Part shown: piece by piece, positions 27,428 through 36,909 of the stretch | How positions within the stretch are numbered: position 1 is the first letter of the stretch | Layout: every line of letters starts with the position of its first letter | Origin: Thalassotalea sp. 42_200_T64 | GTDB lineage: Bacteria; Pseudomonadota; Gammaproteobacteria; Enterobacterales; Alteromonadaceae | Length of the DNA stretch: 64,000 nucleotides | Reading direction: 5' to 3' | Assembly: GCA_002162925.1 (NCBI GenBank) | Contig: MABC01000032.1 | Coordinates: forward strand, 6,215 to 70,214 | Notes under the pieces: model-generated | Databases searched by the model: none | The model's input: the letters and a program-made list of their open reading frames with translations, nothing else | What the model was told of the DNA's origin: nothing | Position numbers and translations under genes: made by a program

Positions 27428-27935
27428 CTATTCATACATTGGACCAACAAATTCCAGCTGGGTCAAATACAGTCGCAATTCAAACTCAACCTGATGATAA
27501 TCACTTTGCATGTGTTGGCACAGTTGATAAAAGCTTTTTTTTGTTCTTTCTCTTTTAAATGGGCGAGTTCGTGCACCACTATCATAGTTAAAAATTCGAT
27601 TGGCGAGTTCTTGAAAATTGCCGCGATGCGGATTTCATTTTTAGCTTTTAACTTGCCACCCTGTACACGACTCACATAGGTATGAAGACCAAGGGCGTTA
27701 TTAATGACGTGAATTTTATTATCGAAAGTAATTTTACTCAGCGGAGCCGACTTTTTCAGGTATTTGTCTTTAATGGCGAGGACAAATTCGCGCAGTTTTT
27801 TGTCGTTATTAATATGGTGAGTTGTTGGGTACTTGTTCAGTAAAAACCTGGCTAACCGTTTATCGTCAATAAGCTGCTGAATTTTCGTTGAATGTCGACA
27901 GCATAAGCGGATAAATATTTTAATTGGTTAGCCAT
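27428..27935 (-). pseudogene. YgjP-like zinc metallopeptidase (DUF45), two frameshifts
   Basis: Reading the minus strand from the ATG at 27935 and repairing two single-base deletions gives a continuous 169-residue protein. It reads MANQLKYLSAYAVDIQRK, then (frame 2) LIDDKRLARFLLNKYP...TYVSRVQGGKLKAKNE...IVVHELAHLKEKE, then (frame 3) YQLCQHMQSDYHQVEFELRLYL and a stop at 27428. Breaks are at an A4 run (about 27882-27885) and a T4 run (about 27529-27532 on the plus strand). HELAH is the zinc site. As written it encodes no complete enzyme. Either the gene is decaying or the homopolymers were miscalled. Confidence 0.8.
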
Positions 27936-27985
27936 AGTGTTTCTTAATCTAAATTAAACCTTTTTAGCAAGGATGATTGGTATCA

Positions 27986-29155
27986 TTAACCGAAAATGGT
28001 GCGCATTAAGCTAATTGCTTGATCAACGGTTTTACCACCTTGCACGCTGTTAACGATAGTCGAGCGCATGTCTAATAAATATTCGGGAATGTCTTCACCA
28101 GCAAGCGCTTTATCGACTAATACTTCAGCCGATTCTTTCGATCGTTTAACGGCTTTTACCACGCCAACTTTGGTTTTGGTTGGCTTATCGCGCAGCTTGA
28201 TGTAGTTTGAGTTTTTCGCCTGATCTTCATCGGCAAATAGGAACATGTCGACCAACACTGCTCGTACTTTCCATAAGCTCAATTCTTCACTATTTTCTGG
28301 CTCACCTTGTCGATGCCAGGCAAAGCTTTGCAGACTAAGCACCATATCTTGATAATAACTGTCAAAATTCTGGTTATTAAATTTAGCGATATTTAAGCCC
28401 TGGCAAAGTATCGATAATTTATTGTTAGTTAGCGCGATAAATTGATCAGGACGACGCATCGCCAGCAAGCGTGTTGCCGCCATCAACGGTGCTTTTTCAC
28501 CATCAGTGTGCTCGGCAAATATTTGCTTATAAGTTGCGACAAATGCTTGATATTGCGCCAGGCTAACATCGCCGGTTAACGAGATATGTGCCAACGCCTG
28601 GTCAAAGTCTTCTGGATGCGCTTGTACTAGCAAATGGAATGTTTTAGCGCCTTTGGTGCCCGCAAACCATTCGACATCAAATTGATACATGCTTGGGTCG
28701 TGCGCGACAGTGTGCTTGCCGGTGAAGGCTAAGCGATCTTCTTCAATCATATCGCTCAGGCTTTGCTCACGCAACCCTTCAATATGAGCCATAAGTGCTA
28801 ATCGTTCAGCCAATGATTGTTGCTCAGCCATATCATTTATTATTTTGGTAAATATCGGCCATGGGGCAATACGCAACATTTTCAGTTGGGTGATTGAGAT
28901 CCCTTGTTCTAAGATTTCTTGCAGTTTTTTTAATGGCAGTAATTGCTTTTCATCAAGCAAATTCAAATTGATGTCGTGCTTACAAATACGGTGTAAGGTT
29001 TTGCACCAGCCTAAAAAGTCTTCAGGGTGATGATTCACTTTTACTGCCATTAAATTCAGGGATAAATCGGCTATGTATTTTAGTGCGTTTTGATAAATAG
29101 TATCTTCGGTATTACCCATAGACATTTTCGCAGGGGATGTAAGCAATTTGCGCAT
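27986..29155 (-). CDS. hypothetical protein, 389 residues
   Basis: This is a soluble, mostly helical-looking protein with no signal or membrane segments. Notable stretches are LAMRRPDQFIALTNNKLSIL followed by FDSYYQDMVLSLQSFAWHR, reminiscent of nucleic-acid or nuclease-associated proteins, and a basic linker (LRDKPTKTKVGVVKAVKRSK). I cannot assign a family. The start at 29155 lacks a clear ribosome site; Met11 or Met13 are alternatives. It lies alone with 248 bases before the next gene upstream. Confidence 0.7.
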   Translation of the reverse strand: MRKLLTSPAKMSMGNTEDTIYQNALKYIADLSLNLMAVKVNHHPEDFLGWCKTLHRICKHDINLNLLDEKQLLPLKKLQEILEQGISITQLKMLRIAPWPIFTKIINDMAEQQSLAERLALMAHIEGLREQSLSDMIEEDRLAFTGKHTVAHDPSMYQFDVEWFAGTKGAKTFHLLVQAHPEDFDQALAHISLTGDVSLAQYQAFVATYKQIFAEHTDGEKAPLMAATRLLAMRRPDQFIALTNNKLSILCQGLNIAKFNNQNFDSYYQDMVLSLQSFAWHRQGEPENSEELSLWKVRAVLVDMFLFADEDQAKNSNYIKLRDKPTKTKVGVVKAVKRSKESAEVLVDKALAGEDIPEYLLDMRSTIVNSVQGGKTVDQAISLMRTIFG

Positions 29156-29403
29156 AAATTGAAAAAACTCGCATTATTAATAAGAAAAATTGGTGCCGAG
29201 ATTTTACGTTGAAATGCCCAGTAAGCAAGGCTTTGTTTGTAGTTTTTTGCGGTTTTGGGCTAATAAATCTATTGACAGCTGCTAACTGCATGCTTTGGTT
29301 GAATTTTAACCAGTTTCGCGATAAAGGTTAAAGATAATAAATTTTTAAAATGCACAAATTCACTAAAAAAACTGCGGAAATGGACGATTGACAGGGCTAA
29401 ATA

Positions 29404-29985
29404 TTAATCAATGATGATTTTTTGCCAGTCATCATCTTCATTAATGCGCACCGAGCGCGCTTTTTTGCCTAAACCATTTTGCTGCGAACTGTCTTTAAAA
29501 GTATGTTCGACATTAATTTGGTTCACTTGCCCGGGCCACACATCTTGCAATGCCGCCATCTTGATATAGACAGCAGTTAACTGCTGTGGCTGTTTGATTT
29601 CCTGATACACCCAGAAAAATTTACCGTCCACTTCAAACCCTACGCTACCCAATGGCAACAGTTGTTGTTTGTCATCGAGCAGGCGAAATTTGGCTTGAAT
29701 GTATTCGGCAAATTCCGTTTGGGTTTGTTCACTACCGATTAAGTCGGCATTCTTGTTAAACAATTTTACCAAGGCATGCTCAGCATCGTGTAGATAAAAA
29801 CGATGCGAGACTTCAATATTGCCACTGTGATCATTGAACAGTATTGTGCTGTAGGCTTCTTTTTGTTGATGAGCAACAGCGTTGCTGCTCACCAGTAACG
29901 CCAAGATTAAGCAACACTTGCTAGTGAGCTGGGTGATTAAATGCTTTATCGTTTTCTTCATAGTTAGCTTCATCGCTTTCATCAT
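29404..29985 (-). CDS. DUF6702-family exported protein
   Basis: The mature protein (about 160 residues after an N-terminal signal ending near SNAVAHQ) matches the small exported family DUF6702, which is often found beside M1 peptidases. The frame begins at a TTG (29997). I choose the ATG at 29985, with AGG five bases upstream, but later ATGs at 29973 or 29961 are possible and would give a shorter signal peptide. It follows the M1 peptidase gene by 22 bases and is probably co-transcribed. Function is unknown. Confidence 0.72.
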   Translation of the reverse strand: MMKAMKLTMKKTIKHLITQLTSKCCLILALLVSSNAVAHQQKEAYSTILFNDHSGNIEVSHRFYLHDAEHALVKLFNKNADLIGSEQTQTEFAEYIQAKFRLLDDKQQLLPLGSVGFEVDGKFFWVYQEIKQPQQLTAVYIKMAALQDVWPGQVNQINVEHTFKDSSQQNGLGKKARSVRINEDDDWQKIIID

Positions 29986-30007
29986 CGTTGCCTGCAATCG
30001 TCAGCTA

Positions 30008-32464
30008 TTACTTTTTATACACTTTAGCTTCCGGCTCTTTCAACTCGGTTTTGCTGTCGTGCATGATATCACGTGCTTCCATTTTCTCAGATTTCTCTTT
30101 CTTGAACGCTTCAATACGAGAATCAATGATTTTACGTGGGTAATGGTTGTTGTGCACATCAACATCCGCGGTTTCCCAGTGTGCATCTACTTCAACCGAT
30201 ACCAGGTCTTTGTCTTTTGGTGTGATGATCAACTTGCTTACCGCTTTCGGCGCACGACGCCAAATTTCCGCAGGAATATGCATTGACTCGGTTGTGCCAT
30301 CAGCAAAGTGTAAATCTAATAAGATAGGCATTACCAAGCCACCAAGATTAGAGAAGTTTAACACGTAGTAGTTATCATCCTCTTGTACCGCACGCTCAAA
30401 CGCTTTGCGTTCCCAAGGCTCTAGCTTGTTCAGCATTTTCTTGTATTCGTTGCGCTCTTTGTTAGTCACGGTCCAACGGTCATTGTTATCATGAAAATCG
30501 TTAATGTCGGGATTCAGTTCTAACCAGGTTTTCTGGCCAGCGGCAACGTTGCGGTCTACATGGTAAGAGCTTGGTTTTTCTAACTCTTGCTGACGACGAC
30601 GATCGAAATCAATGTCTGGGTTTTTGCTGTCCAAACGTAATTTATAAATGCTGTCGATAGAGATATCCACGTGATCTGTGGTGTAGAACCAACCATGCCA
30701 GAACCAGTCTAAATCAACCCCTGAGGCTTCTTCCATGGTACGGAAAAAATCTGACGGTGTAGGGCGCTTGTTTTTCCAGCGTACCGCGTATTCCTTAAAA
30801 GCAAAGTCGAATAATTCACGACCCATGATCACTTCACGGAGAATGTTTAATGCGGCAGCAGGTTTAGTGTAAGCGTTAGGGCCAAGTTTTAATACGCTGT
30901 CGGATTGCGTCATTACCGGCACTTGTACATCAGATTTCATGTACGAAGTGATATCCCGTGGTTCAACGCCCCATGGAATGGTAGGATCCCATTCACGACC
31001 GGCGATACCATCTAAGAAGCTATTCAAGCCTTCATCCATCCAGGTCCATTGACGCTCATCAGAGTTAACGATCATTGGAAAATAGTTATGGCCAACTTCA
31101 TGGATCACCACGCCAATTAAAAAGCGTTTTTCGGCAAGAGTATAGGTACGAGTATCGTCTTTGTGCCACTTGGTGCGTGGGCCGTTAAAGCTGATCATCG
31201 GATATTCCATGCCGCCAACCGGGCCGTTTACGCTAATGGCCACCGGGTAAGGGTAATCAAAGGTATAGCGAGAGTATACATCCATGGTGTGGATCACCGA
31301 TTCGGTCGAGTATTTCTGCCATAAATCGCCACCTTCTTTGGGAAAGTAAGACATTGCCATGACGAATTCTTGCTCATCGCCACCTTGTTCGAAACCTTTC
31401 GCATCCCAGATAAATTTACGCGATGATGCCCAGGCAAAATCACGAACGTTTTCGGCACTAAAACGCCAGGTTTTGCTTTTACTGGTACCGGCTTTTTCGT
31501 TTTCTAATGCTTCGTCGCTGGTGACCACAAATACGGGACGTTTTGCAGTTTTTGCAGTTTCTAAACGCTTACGTTGTGCTTTGCTGAGTACTTTGCTGGC
31601 ATTTTGTAACACCCCTGTTGAAGCCACAATGTGATCAGCCGGCACTGTCATTTCTACGTCATAGTTACCAAATTCGAGAGTGAACTCACCACGACCTAAA
31701 AACTCTTTGTTGTGCCATGCTTCGTAATCGGAAAATGCGGCTAAACGAGGGAACCACTGCGCAAGTAAGAAGATATCGTTACCGCCTTCGCGGGCATCAT
31801 CCGGAAAGTGTTCGTAACCAGCACGAGCCGGTACGGCATTTTCTTCAAGAATATTAAAGGCAAATTCGATGTTAAAGCTCATTTCATCACCGGCGGCTAA
31901 CGCTTTTGGTAAATCGATACGCGCCTGACTGCCAACAACCGTGAACTTCAACGGTTTGCCGCGTTTGTCGGTAATGTTGAACACGTCATAACCTACGGTA
32001 TTATCGGCATAGTATTGCTGACGGCGTAATTCGCCCATGCTGATTTTTCCCGGATTATCCGCTGATGGCTTGCCAGTAGAAGGACCACGACGACCAATGC
32101 CACCAAAATCACCACTTAACTCTGAGATAGAGTCTTGCTTGAAACGATTTTGTTCAAGTTGCAACCATAGATACTTTAAACGATACGGCGAGTTATTGTG
32201 ATAAGTCACTTGTTGAGTCGCGCTTAAACGACGCTTTTCTTCATCAAGTACTACCTTAATGCTGTAATCGACCTGCTGCTGCCAATATTCTTTACCGGGT
32301 TCGCCAGCGGCGTTACGGTAATCGTTCGGTGTCGGCAAAATTTCTTCTAATTGACGAAATTTATCTTCGAAATCACCTTTCGTCTGTTTCACTGCCGAAG
32401 CAGTTACAGGTGTGGTTAACAATGCAGACAAAGATACTGCAATGAACAATTTTTTTAAGCTCAT
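30008..32464 (-). CDS. M1-family zinc metallopeptidase, exported
   Basis: This 818-residue protein has a cleavable signal (cleavage near TASA, about residue 24). The gluzincin site is complete: HEVGH at 455-459 and the third zinc ligand E478 in WMDEGLNSF, with an exopeptidase-like GGMEY at 417-421. The N-terminal beta domain is of the aminopeptidase N type. This subgroup is large and periplasmic or secreted, and probably trims peptides for nutrition. It lies upstream of the DUF6702 gene and is divergent from zapE. Confidence 0.9.
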   Translation of the reverse strand: MSLKKLFIAVSLSALLTTPVTASAVKQTKGDFEDKFRQLEEILPTPNDYRNAAGEPGKEYWQQQVDYSIKVVLDEEKRRLSATQQVTYHNNSPYRLKYLWLQLEQNRFKQDSISELSGDFGGIGRRGPSTGKPSADNPGKISMGELRRQQYYADNTVGYDVFNITDKRGKPLKFTVVGSQARIDLPKALAAGDEMSFNIEFAFNILEENAVPARAGYEHFPDDAREGGNDIFLLAQWFPRLAAFSDYEAWHNKEFLGRGEFTLEFGNYDVEMTVPADHIVASTGVLQNASKVLSKAQRKRLETAKTAKRPVFVVTSDEALENEKAGTSKSKTWRFSAENVRDFAWASSRKFIWDAKGFEQGGDEQEFVMAMSYFPKEGGDLWQKYSTESVIHTMDVYSRYTFDYPYPVAISVNGPVGGMEYPMISFNGPRTKWHKDDTRTYTLAEKRFLIGVVIHEVGHNYFPMIVNSDERQWTWMDEGLNSFLDGIAGREWDPTIPWGVEPRDITSYMKSDVQVPVMTQSDSVLKLGPNAYTKPAAALNILREVIMGRELFDFAFKEYAVRWKNKRPTPSDFFRTMEEASGVDLDWFWHGWFYTTDHVDISIDSIYKLRLDSKNPDIDFDRRRQQELEKPSSYHVDRNVAAGQKTWLELNPDINDFHDNNDRWTVTNKERNEYKKMLNKLEPWERKAFERAVQEDDNYYVLNFSNLGGLVMPILLDLHFADGTTESMHIPAEIWRRAPKAVSKLIITPKDKDLVSVEVDAHWETADVDVHNNHYPRKIIDSRIEAFKKEKSEKMEARDIMHDSKTELKEPEAKVYKK

Positions 32465-32694
32465 AGGGGTCCCAAAACATTCTAAATATGAGGTTTACTC
32501 AGCTATTTTCCTGAGGTGTACGACACGGTAGGAAAAACGTGTTGAGTAAAAAAGTAATACTTTTTTGCGCGCATCATCATAATAAACTCAATGGTGGAGT
32601 CAACATAGATCGGCTGAAATGCAAGAATATGCGATAAGTTGCTAAATGGGGGAGAGAACATTTTTTATTTGCTGTGTTAACTTGCAATCGCATT

Positions 32695-32700
32695 TATAAT
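32695..32700 (+). promoter_or_regulatory. -10 element of a probable zapE promoter
   Basis: TATAAT stands 29 bases upstream of the zapE ATG in the 265-base divergent gap. No convincing -35 is visible. Nothing else was recognised in this gap. Confidence 0.35.
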
Positions 32701-32729
32701 GGGTGATTAAATCATAATAATGACACTTA

Positions 32730-33911
32730 ATGGCTATAGTAACCCAATATAAGCGCTTGGTTGCAAGCGGCAGCTTAATCACCGACCGTGCTCAGTTAAA
32801 TGCCTTGCTCGCACTTAATGAATTAGGCGACGAACTTTGTCAGCAAGGTAACTCATTCGCTTTTAGATTAAAGAAAAATTTTCATCGAAAATTTAACTTG
32901 GTAAATAAATTGCCCTTACAAGCGGCAGTTCAACCCATTAAAGGCATCTATTTATGGGGTAAGGTAGGCCGAGGCAAAACCATGATGATGGATTTATTTT
33001 TTGCCAACCTCGCTATTGTGCGCAAACAGCGCATGCATTTTCATCATTTTATCGAGCAGGTACATCAAAACTTACTAACCCACCAAGGCAAATCGAATCC
33101 GTTAAGAGTTATCGCCAAAGACTTCGCAAGCCAGGTTGATGTACTGTGTTTTGATGAGTTTTTTGTCAGCGATATTGGTGATGCAATGTTGTTGTCGGGT
33201 TTATTTGACGAATTGTTTAAACAAGGCGTAGTGTTAGTCGCCACCTCTAATTGTAAACCGGAAGAGTTATACAAAAACGGCTTACAACGCCAGCGGTTTC
33301 TGCCAACCATTGCTCTGCTTAATCAGCATTGCCAAATCATTAGCGTTAATGGTGAAAAAGATCATCGCCAACACCAACAGCAATATGCCCGTTATGTATA
33401 CCCTGTAGCAGCGCATAGCGATTATATCCTTGATAAATTCATCCAACGGACCAGTAAACCGGTAACCGCAGGCTACATGGTTATTAACTCCCGGCCATTG
33501 TCGTATCTGGCCAGGGATAATGAGAGAAAAGTGATTGTCTTTAACTTTGCTCATTTGTGTAAAGGCGCCCGTAGCCAACGAGATTATATGGTGCTGGCGA
33601 AACAATTCTCTACTGTGATGATCCATAATGTCCCGCAGTTTTCGGGCATTGATATTAGCCATGTCGCCTCAGGGGTGGAAGATGGTTATCAACGCGAACA
33701 AAACATTTTTGCTCACATGCAATCTACCGACGATGAAGCCCGACGTTTTATTGCCTTAGTGGATGAATTTTACGATCAAAATATTGAGCTATTTATTAGC
33801 AGTGAGGCAGATATTATCGATTTATATCAAGGCAAAAAACTGGCTTTTGAATTTGCTCGCTGTGAGTCAAGACTGATGGAAATGCAAACTAAGGTCTTTA
33901 ACAGACTTTAA
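32730..33911 (+). CDS. zapE: cell-division ATPase ZapE (AFG1-like)
   Basis: This 393-residue P-loop ATPase has Walker A GKVGRGKTMMMDLFF, Walker B VLCFDEFFVSDI and sensor region VVLVATSNCKPEELYKNGLQRQRFLP, all diagnostic of the AFG1/ZapE family. In E. coli ZapE joins the Z-ring late in division and affects its stability, particularly without oxygen. It is monocistronic and divergent from the M1 peptidase. Confidence 0.93.
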   Translation: MAIVTQYKRLVASGSLITDRAQLNALLALNELGDELCQQGNSFAFRLKKNFHRKFNLVNKLPLQAAVQPIKGIYLWGKVGRGKTMMMDLFFANLAIVRKQRMHFHHFIEQVHQNLLTHQGKSNPLRVIAKDFASQVDVLCFDEFFVSDIGDAMLLSGLFDELFKQGVVLVATSNCKPEELYKNGLQRQRFLPTIALLNQHCQIISVNGEKDHRQHQQQYARYVYPVAAHSDYILDKFIQRTSKPVTAGYMVINSRPLSYLARDNERKVIVFNFAHLCKGARSQRDYMVLAKQFSTVMIHNVPQFSGIDISHVASGVEDGYQREQNIFAHMQSTDDEARRFIALVDEFYDQNIELFISSEADIIDLYQGKKLAFEFARCESRLMEMQTKVFNRL

Positions 33912-34072
33912 TGCGGCGGTGTTTTTTGGACGACTAATGACTAAATAACACAACTTAACAAAGCATTACTTGCTTGCCAATTTCAGCTGTGTTCAGATGG
34001 CCATGATTTTAAGGTTTGTTATATAATCTTGAACACGAATTGAAATTTTTATTCTCCTGAGGCAATTATTCC

Positions 34073-34812
34073 ATGTCCGCAATTATTGATATTAAACAGT
34101 TAAAATATTCATGGTCAGCAAGTTCTGATTTTGAATTTCATATTGATAATTTTCATGTTAACAAAGGTGAAAGACTGTTTTTGCGCGGCGCAAGCGGTAG
34201 TGGCAAAACCACCTTGTTAAGTTTACTCTGCGGGGTAATATCCGCGGACTCTGGCTGCCTGAATATTCTTGGCGAAAATTTGACCACGATGAAAGCCGCC
34301 AAGCGCGATCGGTTTCGTGCCAATCACATTGGTGTTATTTTTCAGATGTTTAATTTAATTCCCTACCTTACTACCATTGAAACGTGCTGTTATCTTGTCA
34401 TTTCTCAACCTTGCGCAAACAACGAGCGTTAAAGAATTCGGCAACTCTAGAAGCTGAGGCGATTCGTTTGTTAGCACATCTGGATATGAGCGATGAACGC
34501 TTATTGCATAAGCCGGTAAATGAATTAAGCATAGGGCAACAACAACGAGTGGCTGCAGCACGAGCATTGATGAGGGCGCCGGAGATAATTGTGGCCGATG
34601 AACCGACATCATCTTTGGATGCCGACCGTTGTCACTCGTTCTTGGAATTACTATTTAAAGAATGTGAAGACGCGGGTTCTACGTTAATTTTTGTCAGTCA
34701 TGACATGCGCTTAAAAGCTGAATTTGAACGCAGTGTGTTACTCAGTAGACAAACCAATGAGAACAGCAACGGCAAAGATATGGTGTCGATTTTTGCTGAG
34801 GGCGTTGAGTAA
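34073..34812 (+). pseudogene. ABC transporter ATP-binding protein, frameshifted
   Basis: Two overlapping frames together encode one 246-residue ATPase of the LolD/MacB type. Frame 1 holds Walker A GASGSGKTTLL and the Q-loop FQMFNLIPYLTTIE. Frame 2 resumes with LLSCHFSTLRKQR and carries the signature LSIGQQQRVAAARAL, Walker B IIVADEPTSSLD and switch His VSHD. The break is a missing A in an A-run at 34380-34382; adding it restores ...TTIENVLLSCHF. There is no slippery heptamer to suggest programmed shifting. The stop overlaps the permease ATG by one base, so the gene was built as an operon. It may be a sequencing error. Confidence 0.85.
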
Positions 34813-36107
34813 TGGCGATTGCAAATTTGGCGTTAAAAAGCTTTCGTAATCGGAAATTAACGGTACTGTTAACCATTTTTTCGATAGCTTTAAGTGTTGC
34901 TTTATTGCTTGCCATTGAAAAAATTCGGGTGCAAGCGAAAGACAGCTTTACCAATACTATCTCCGGTACCGATTTAATTGTTGGTGGCAGAACCAGCTCG
35001 GTTAATTTATTACTATCATCGGTTTTTCAAATGGGCACTGCCACTGCGGGCATTAGCTATGAGTCTTATGAAGAGATAATTAACCACCCTATGGTGAAAT
35101 TCTCCATTCCATTTTCATTAGGGGATTCCCATCAGGGCTACCGGGTGTTGGGCACCACAGCAGACTTCTACCAACACTATAAATACGGCAGTAAGCAATC
35201 ACTCACCACTAAGTCAGGTACCTGGTTTAGTGGTGGTAGTGATGTCGTCATCGGTAATGAAATCGCCAACAAACTGGCCTATAAAGTAGGCGCTGAAATT
35301 ATTCTTTCTCATGGTGGACATGACAGTTATATTGATCACGATAAACAGCCGTTTAACGTTTCGGGTATCCTGGCGCCAACGGCAACTCCCATTGATAGGA
35401 CCGTGTTTGTCTCATTAGCCGGGGTTGATCAATTACATGCCGATCAACAGAGTATGGCGGTAGGTCATGATCCGTTTTTGACGTTAGATATGTCTAGTCT
35501 GAAAAAATCAATTTCAGCAATCTTTGATGAGCATCAAGACCATCATCATAGCACGGAGACCATTACGGGCTTTTACCTTGGCTTGCAGCAGCGTCCACAA
35601 GCGTTAACTATGATGCAGCGGGTCAATAATTATAAAACCGAACCCTTAATGGCCATCATGCCGGGGGTGGCGTTACTTGAGTTATGGTCGGTATTAGCGA
35701 TTGTCGAGAAAACCTTATTTGCGGTATCACTAATGGTGGTGGTGATTTCCCTGATCACCATGCTGATAATTCTTTTGACCAGCCTAAATCAACGTCGCCG
35801 AGAAATGGCAATTTTGCGCGCCATTGGCGCCAGACCCAATCATATCTTTGGTTTAATGATGGGTGAGGCGATGGCGATTATCGTTTCCGGGTTAGTGCTC
35901 GGCAGTGCATGCTTATATGCCGTTTTATTTGCCATTAAACCTTTTATTCTCAACAGCTTTGGTATTTACTTAGAGTTAAGTTTTCCGACGAGCCAAGAAT
36001 GGACGTTACTGGCATTGGTTGGCGTGGCGGGGTTAGTCATTAGTTTATTTCGGAGTATACAAATTTACCGTTATGCCTTATCTGATGGCATGTCGGTTCG
36101 CAGTTAA
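34812..36107 (+). CDS. ABC transporter permease, FtsX/MacB type
   Basis: This 431-residue protein has an N-terminal membrane helix (about 17-35), a large periplasmic domain (about 40-290) and three C-terminal helices, with the FtsX hallmark LNQRRREMAILRAIGARPNHIF before the second. A His-rich stretch DEHQDHHHSTE lies in the periplasmic domain and could bind metal. With the preceding ATPase and the DUF3299 gene it resembles the Zur-regulated zinc-uptake cluster described in Vibrio (zrg), but without the DUF2796 binding protein, so the role is inference. Confidence 0.82.
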   Translation: MAIANLALKSFRNRKLTVLLTIFSIALSVALLLAIEKIRVQAKDSFTNTISGTDLIVGGRTSSVNLLLSSVFQMGTATAGISYESYEEIINHPMVKFSIPFSLGDSHQGYRVLGTTADFYQHYKYGSKQSLTTKSGTWFSGGSDVVIGNEIANKLAYKVGAEIILSHGGHDSYIDHDKQPFNVSGILAPTATPIDRTVFVSLAGVDQLHADQQSMAVGHDPFLTLDMSSLKKSISAIFDEHQDHHHSTETITGFYLGLQQRPQALTMMQRVNNYKTEPLMAIMPGVALLELWSVLAIVEKTLFAVSLMVVVISLITMLIILLTSLNQRRREMAILRAIGARPNHIFGLMMGEAMAIIVSGLVLGSACLYAVLFAIKPFILNSFGIYLELSFPTSQEWTLLALVGVAGLVISLFRSIQIYRYALSDGMSVRS

Positions 36108-36111
36108 ATGA

Positions 36112-36142
36112 ATACCAAGTCGACTATTAATCAAACTGGTAT
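36112..36142. repeat. ATACCAA/TTGGTAT palindromic repeat, compact copy
   Basis: ATACCAAGTCGACTATTAAT continues to TCAAACTGGTAT, giving both arms within 31 bases, between the permease and DUF3299 genes. Confidence 0.6.
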
Positions 36143-36179
36143 GATCTTCAAAGTTAAAGCATACAAACAGGTAGTGTAG

Positions 36180-36875
36180 ATGAAAAAATTAATCGCGTTA
36201 TTTTCCGTAGCTAGTGTTTTATTAACCACTACTTTATTCTCTGGCACCTCATCTGCGCAAGCGGTCAAAAAGATTTCTTGGGAGACACTAAACGAACACG
36301 TGCAAACCGTTGAGATTGCCAATCCATTTGAAGATATGGACATTGATCAAATTCGTAGACTGCAGCAGGTTGCCATCATTAACGATATTGTCGTCAGTGG
36401 CCAGCCGCTTGATGCAGAGTCGGAGAGACTAGGGGCACAAGCACGCAAAGAACTGGAAGCCGATGGTATTGATATTGATGAATTATTCAAAGTCAGAGAA
36501 CAGATCATTAACCAACGAGAACAGGAATTTCAATCAACGAATCCGCTGTTAGATAATGCCAGTATTGAAATGTCAGGCTTTTTATTGCCGCTTGAATTTG
36601 AAGGCAAAAAGGTAAAAGAATTTCTCTTGGTACCGTATGTCGGCGCTTGTATTCATGAGCCACCACCGGCGGCAAACCAAATAGTCTATGCAAAATTATC
36701 AACGCCGGTCGAGCCACCATCACTGAATATGTTCACTGCAGCAACGGTGAAAGGGATAATGACGAGCAAACTCGATACTCCGGAATTAAACCTGGTTGAT
36801 GGCGCCAAAGAAATCCCTTCCAGTTATACCTTAAACGTTGATGGTATTGAGTTTATCGACTCAACAGAAAATTAA
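36180..36875 (+). CDS. DUF3299-domain exported protein
   Basis: This 231-residue protein has an N-terminal signal (cleavage near SSAQA, about residue 28) followed by a helical segment and the DUF3299 domain, seen as MSGFLLPLEFEGKKVKEFLLVPYVGACIH then EPPPAANQIVYAKL. Family members commonly accompany LolDE/MacB-like ABC pairs and DUF2796 proteins in zinc-related clusters. The CIHEPPP segment could provide a metal or thiol site. It is 72 bases downstream of the permease with a repeat in between, so it may or may not share the transcript. Confidence 0.8.
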   Translation: MKKLIALFSVASVLLTTTLFSGTSSAQAVKKISWETLNEHVQTVEIANPFEDMDIDQIRRLQQVAIINDIVVSGQPLDAESERLGAQARKELEADGIDIDELFKVREQIINQREQEFQSTNPLLDNASIEMSGFLLPLEFEGKKVKEFLLVPYVGACIHEPPPAANQIVYAKLSTPVEPPSLNMFTAATVKGIMTSKLDTPELNLVDGAKEIPSSYTLNVDGIEFIDSTEN

Positions 36876-36909
36876 AACCGTTGAGTTAAGCAAAAGATAA
36901 GTGTAAACA

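Noticed and set aside
34010-34034. Zur box upstream of the ABC cluster
   Set aside because: GTTATATAATC resembles a half-site, but the second half does not match and the string is equally well explained as a -10 element.
34370-34390. Programmed ribosomal frameshift in the ABC ATPase
   Set aside because: No slippery heptamer or downstream pseudoknot is evident; the site is a plain A-run with one base missing.
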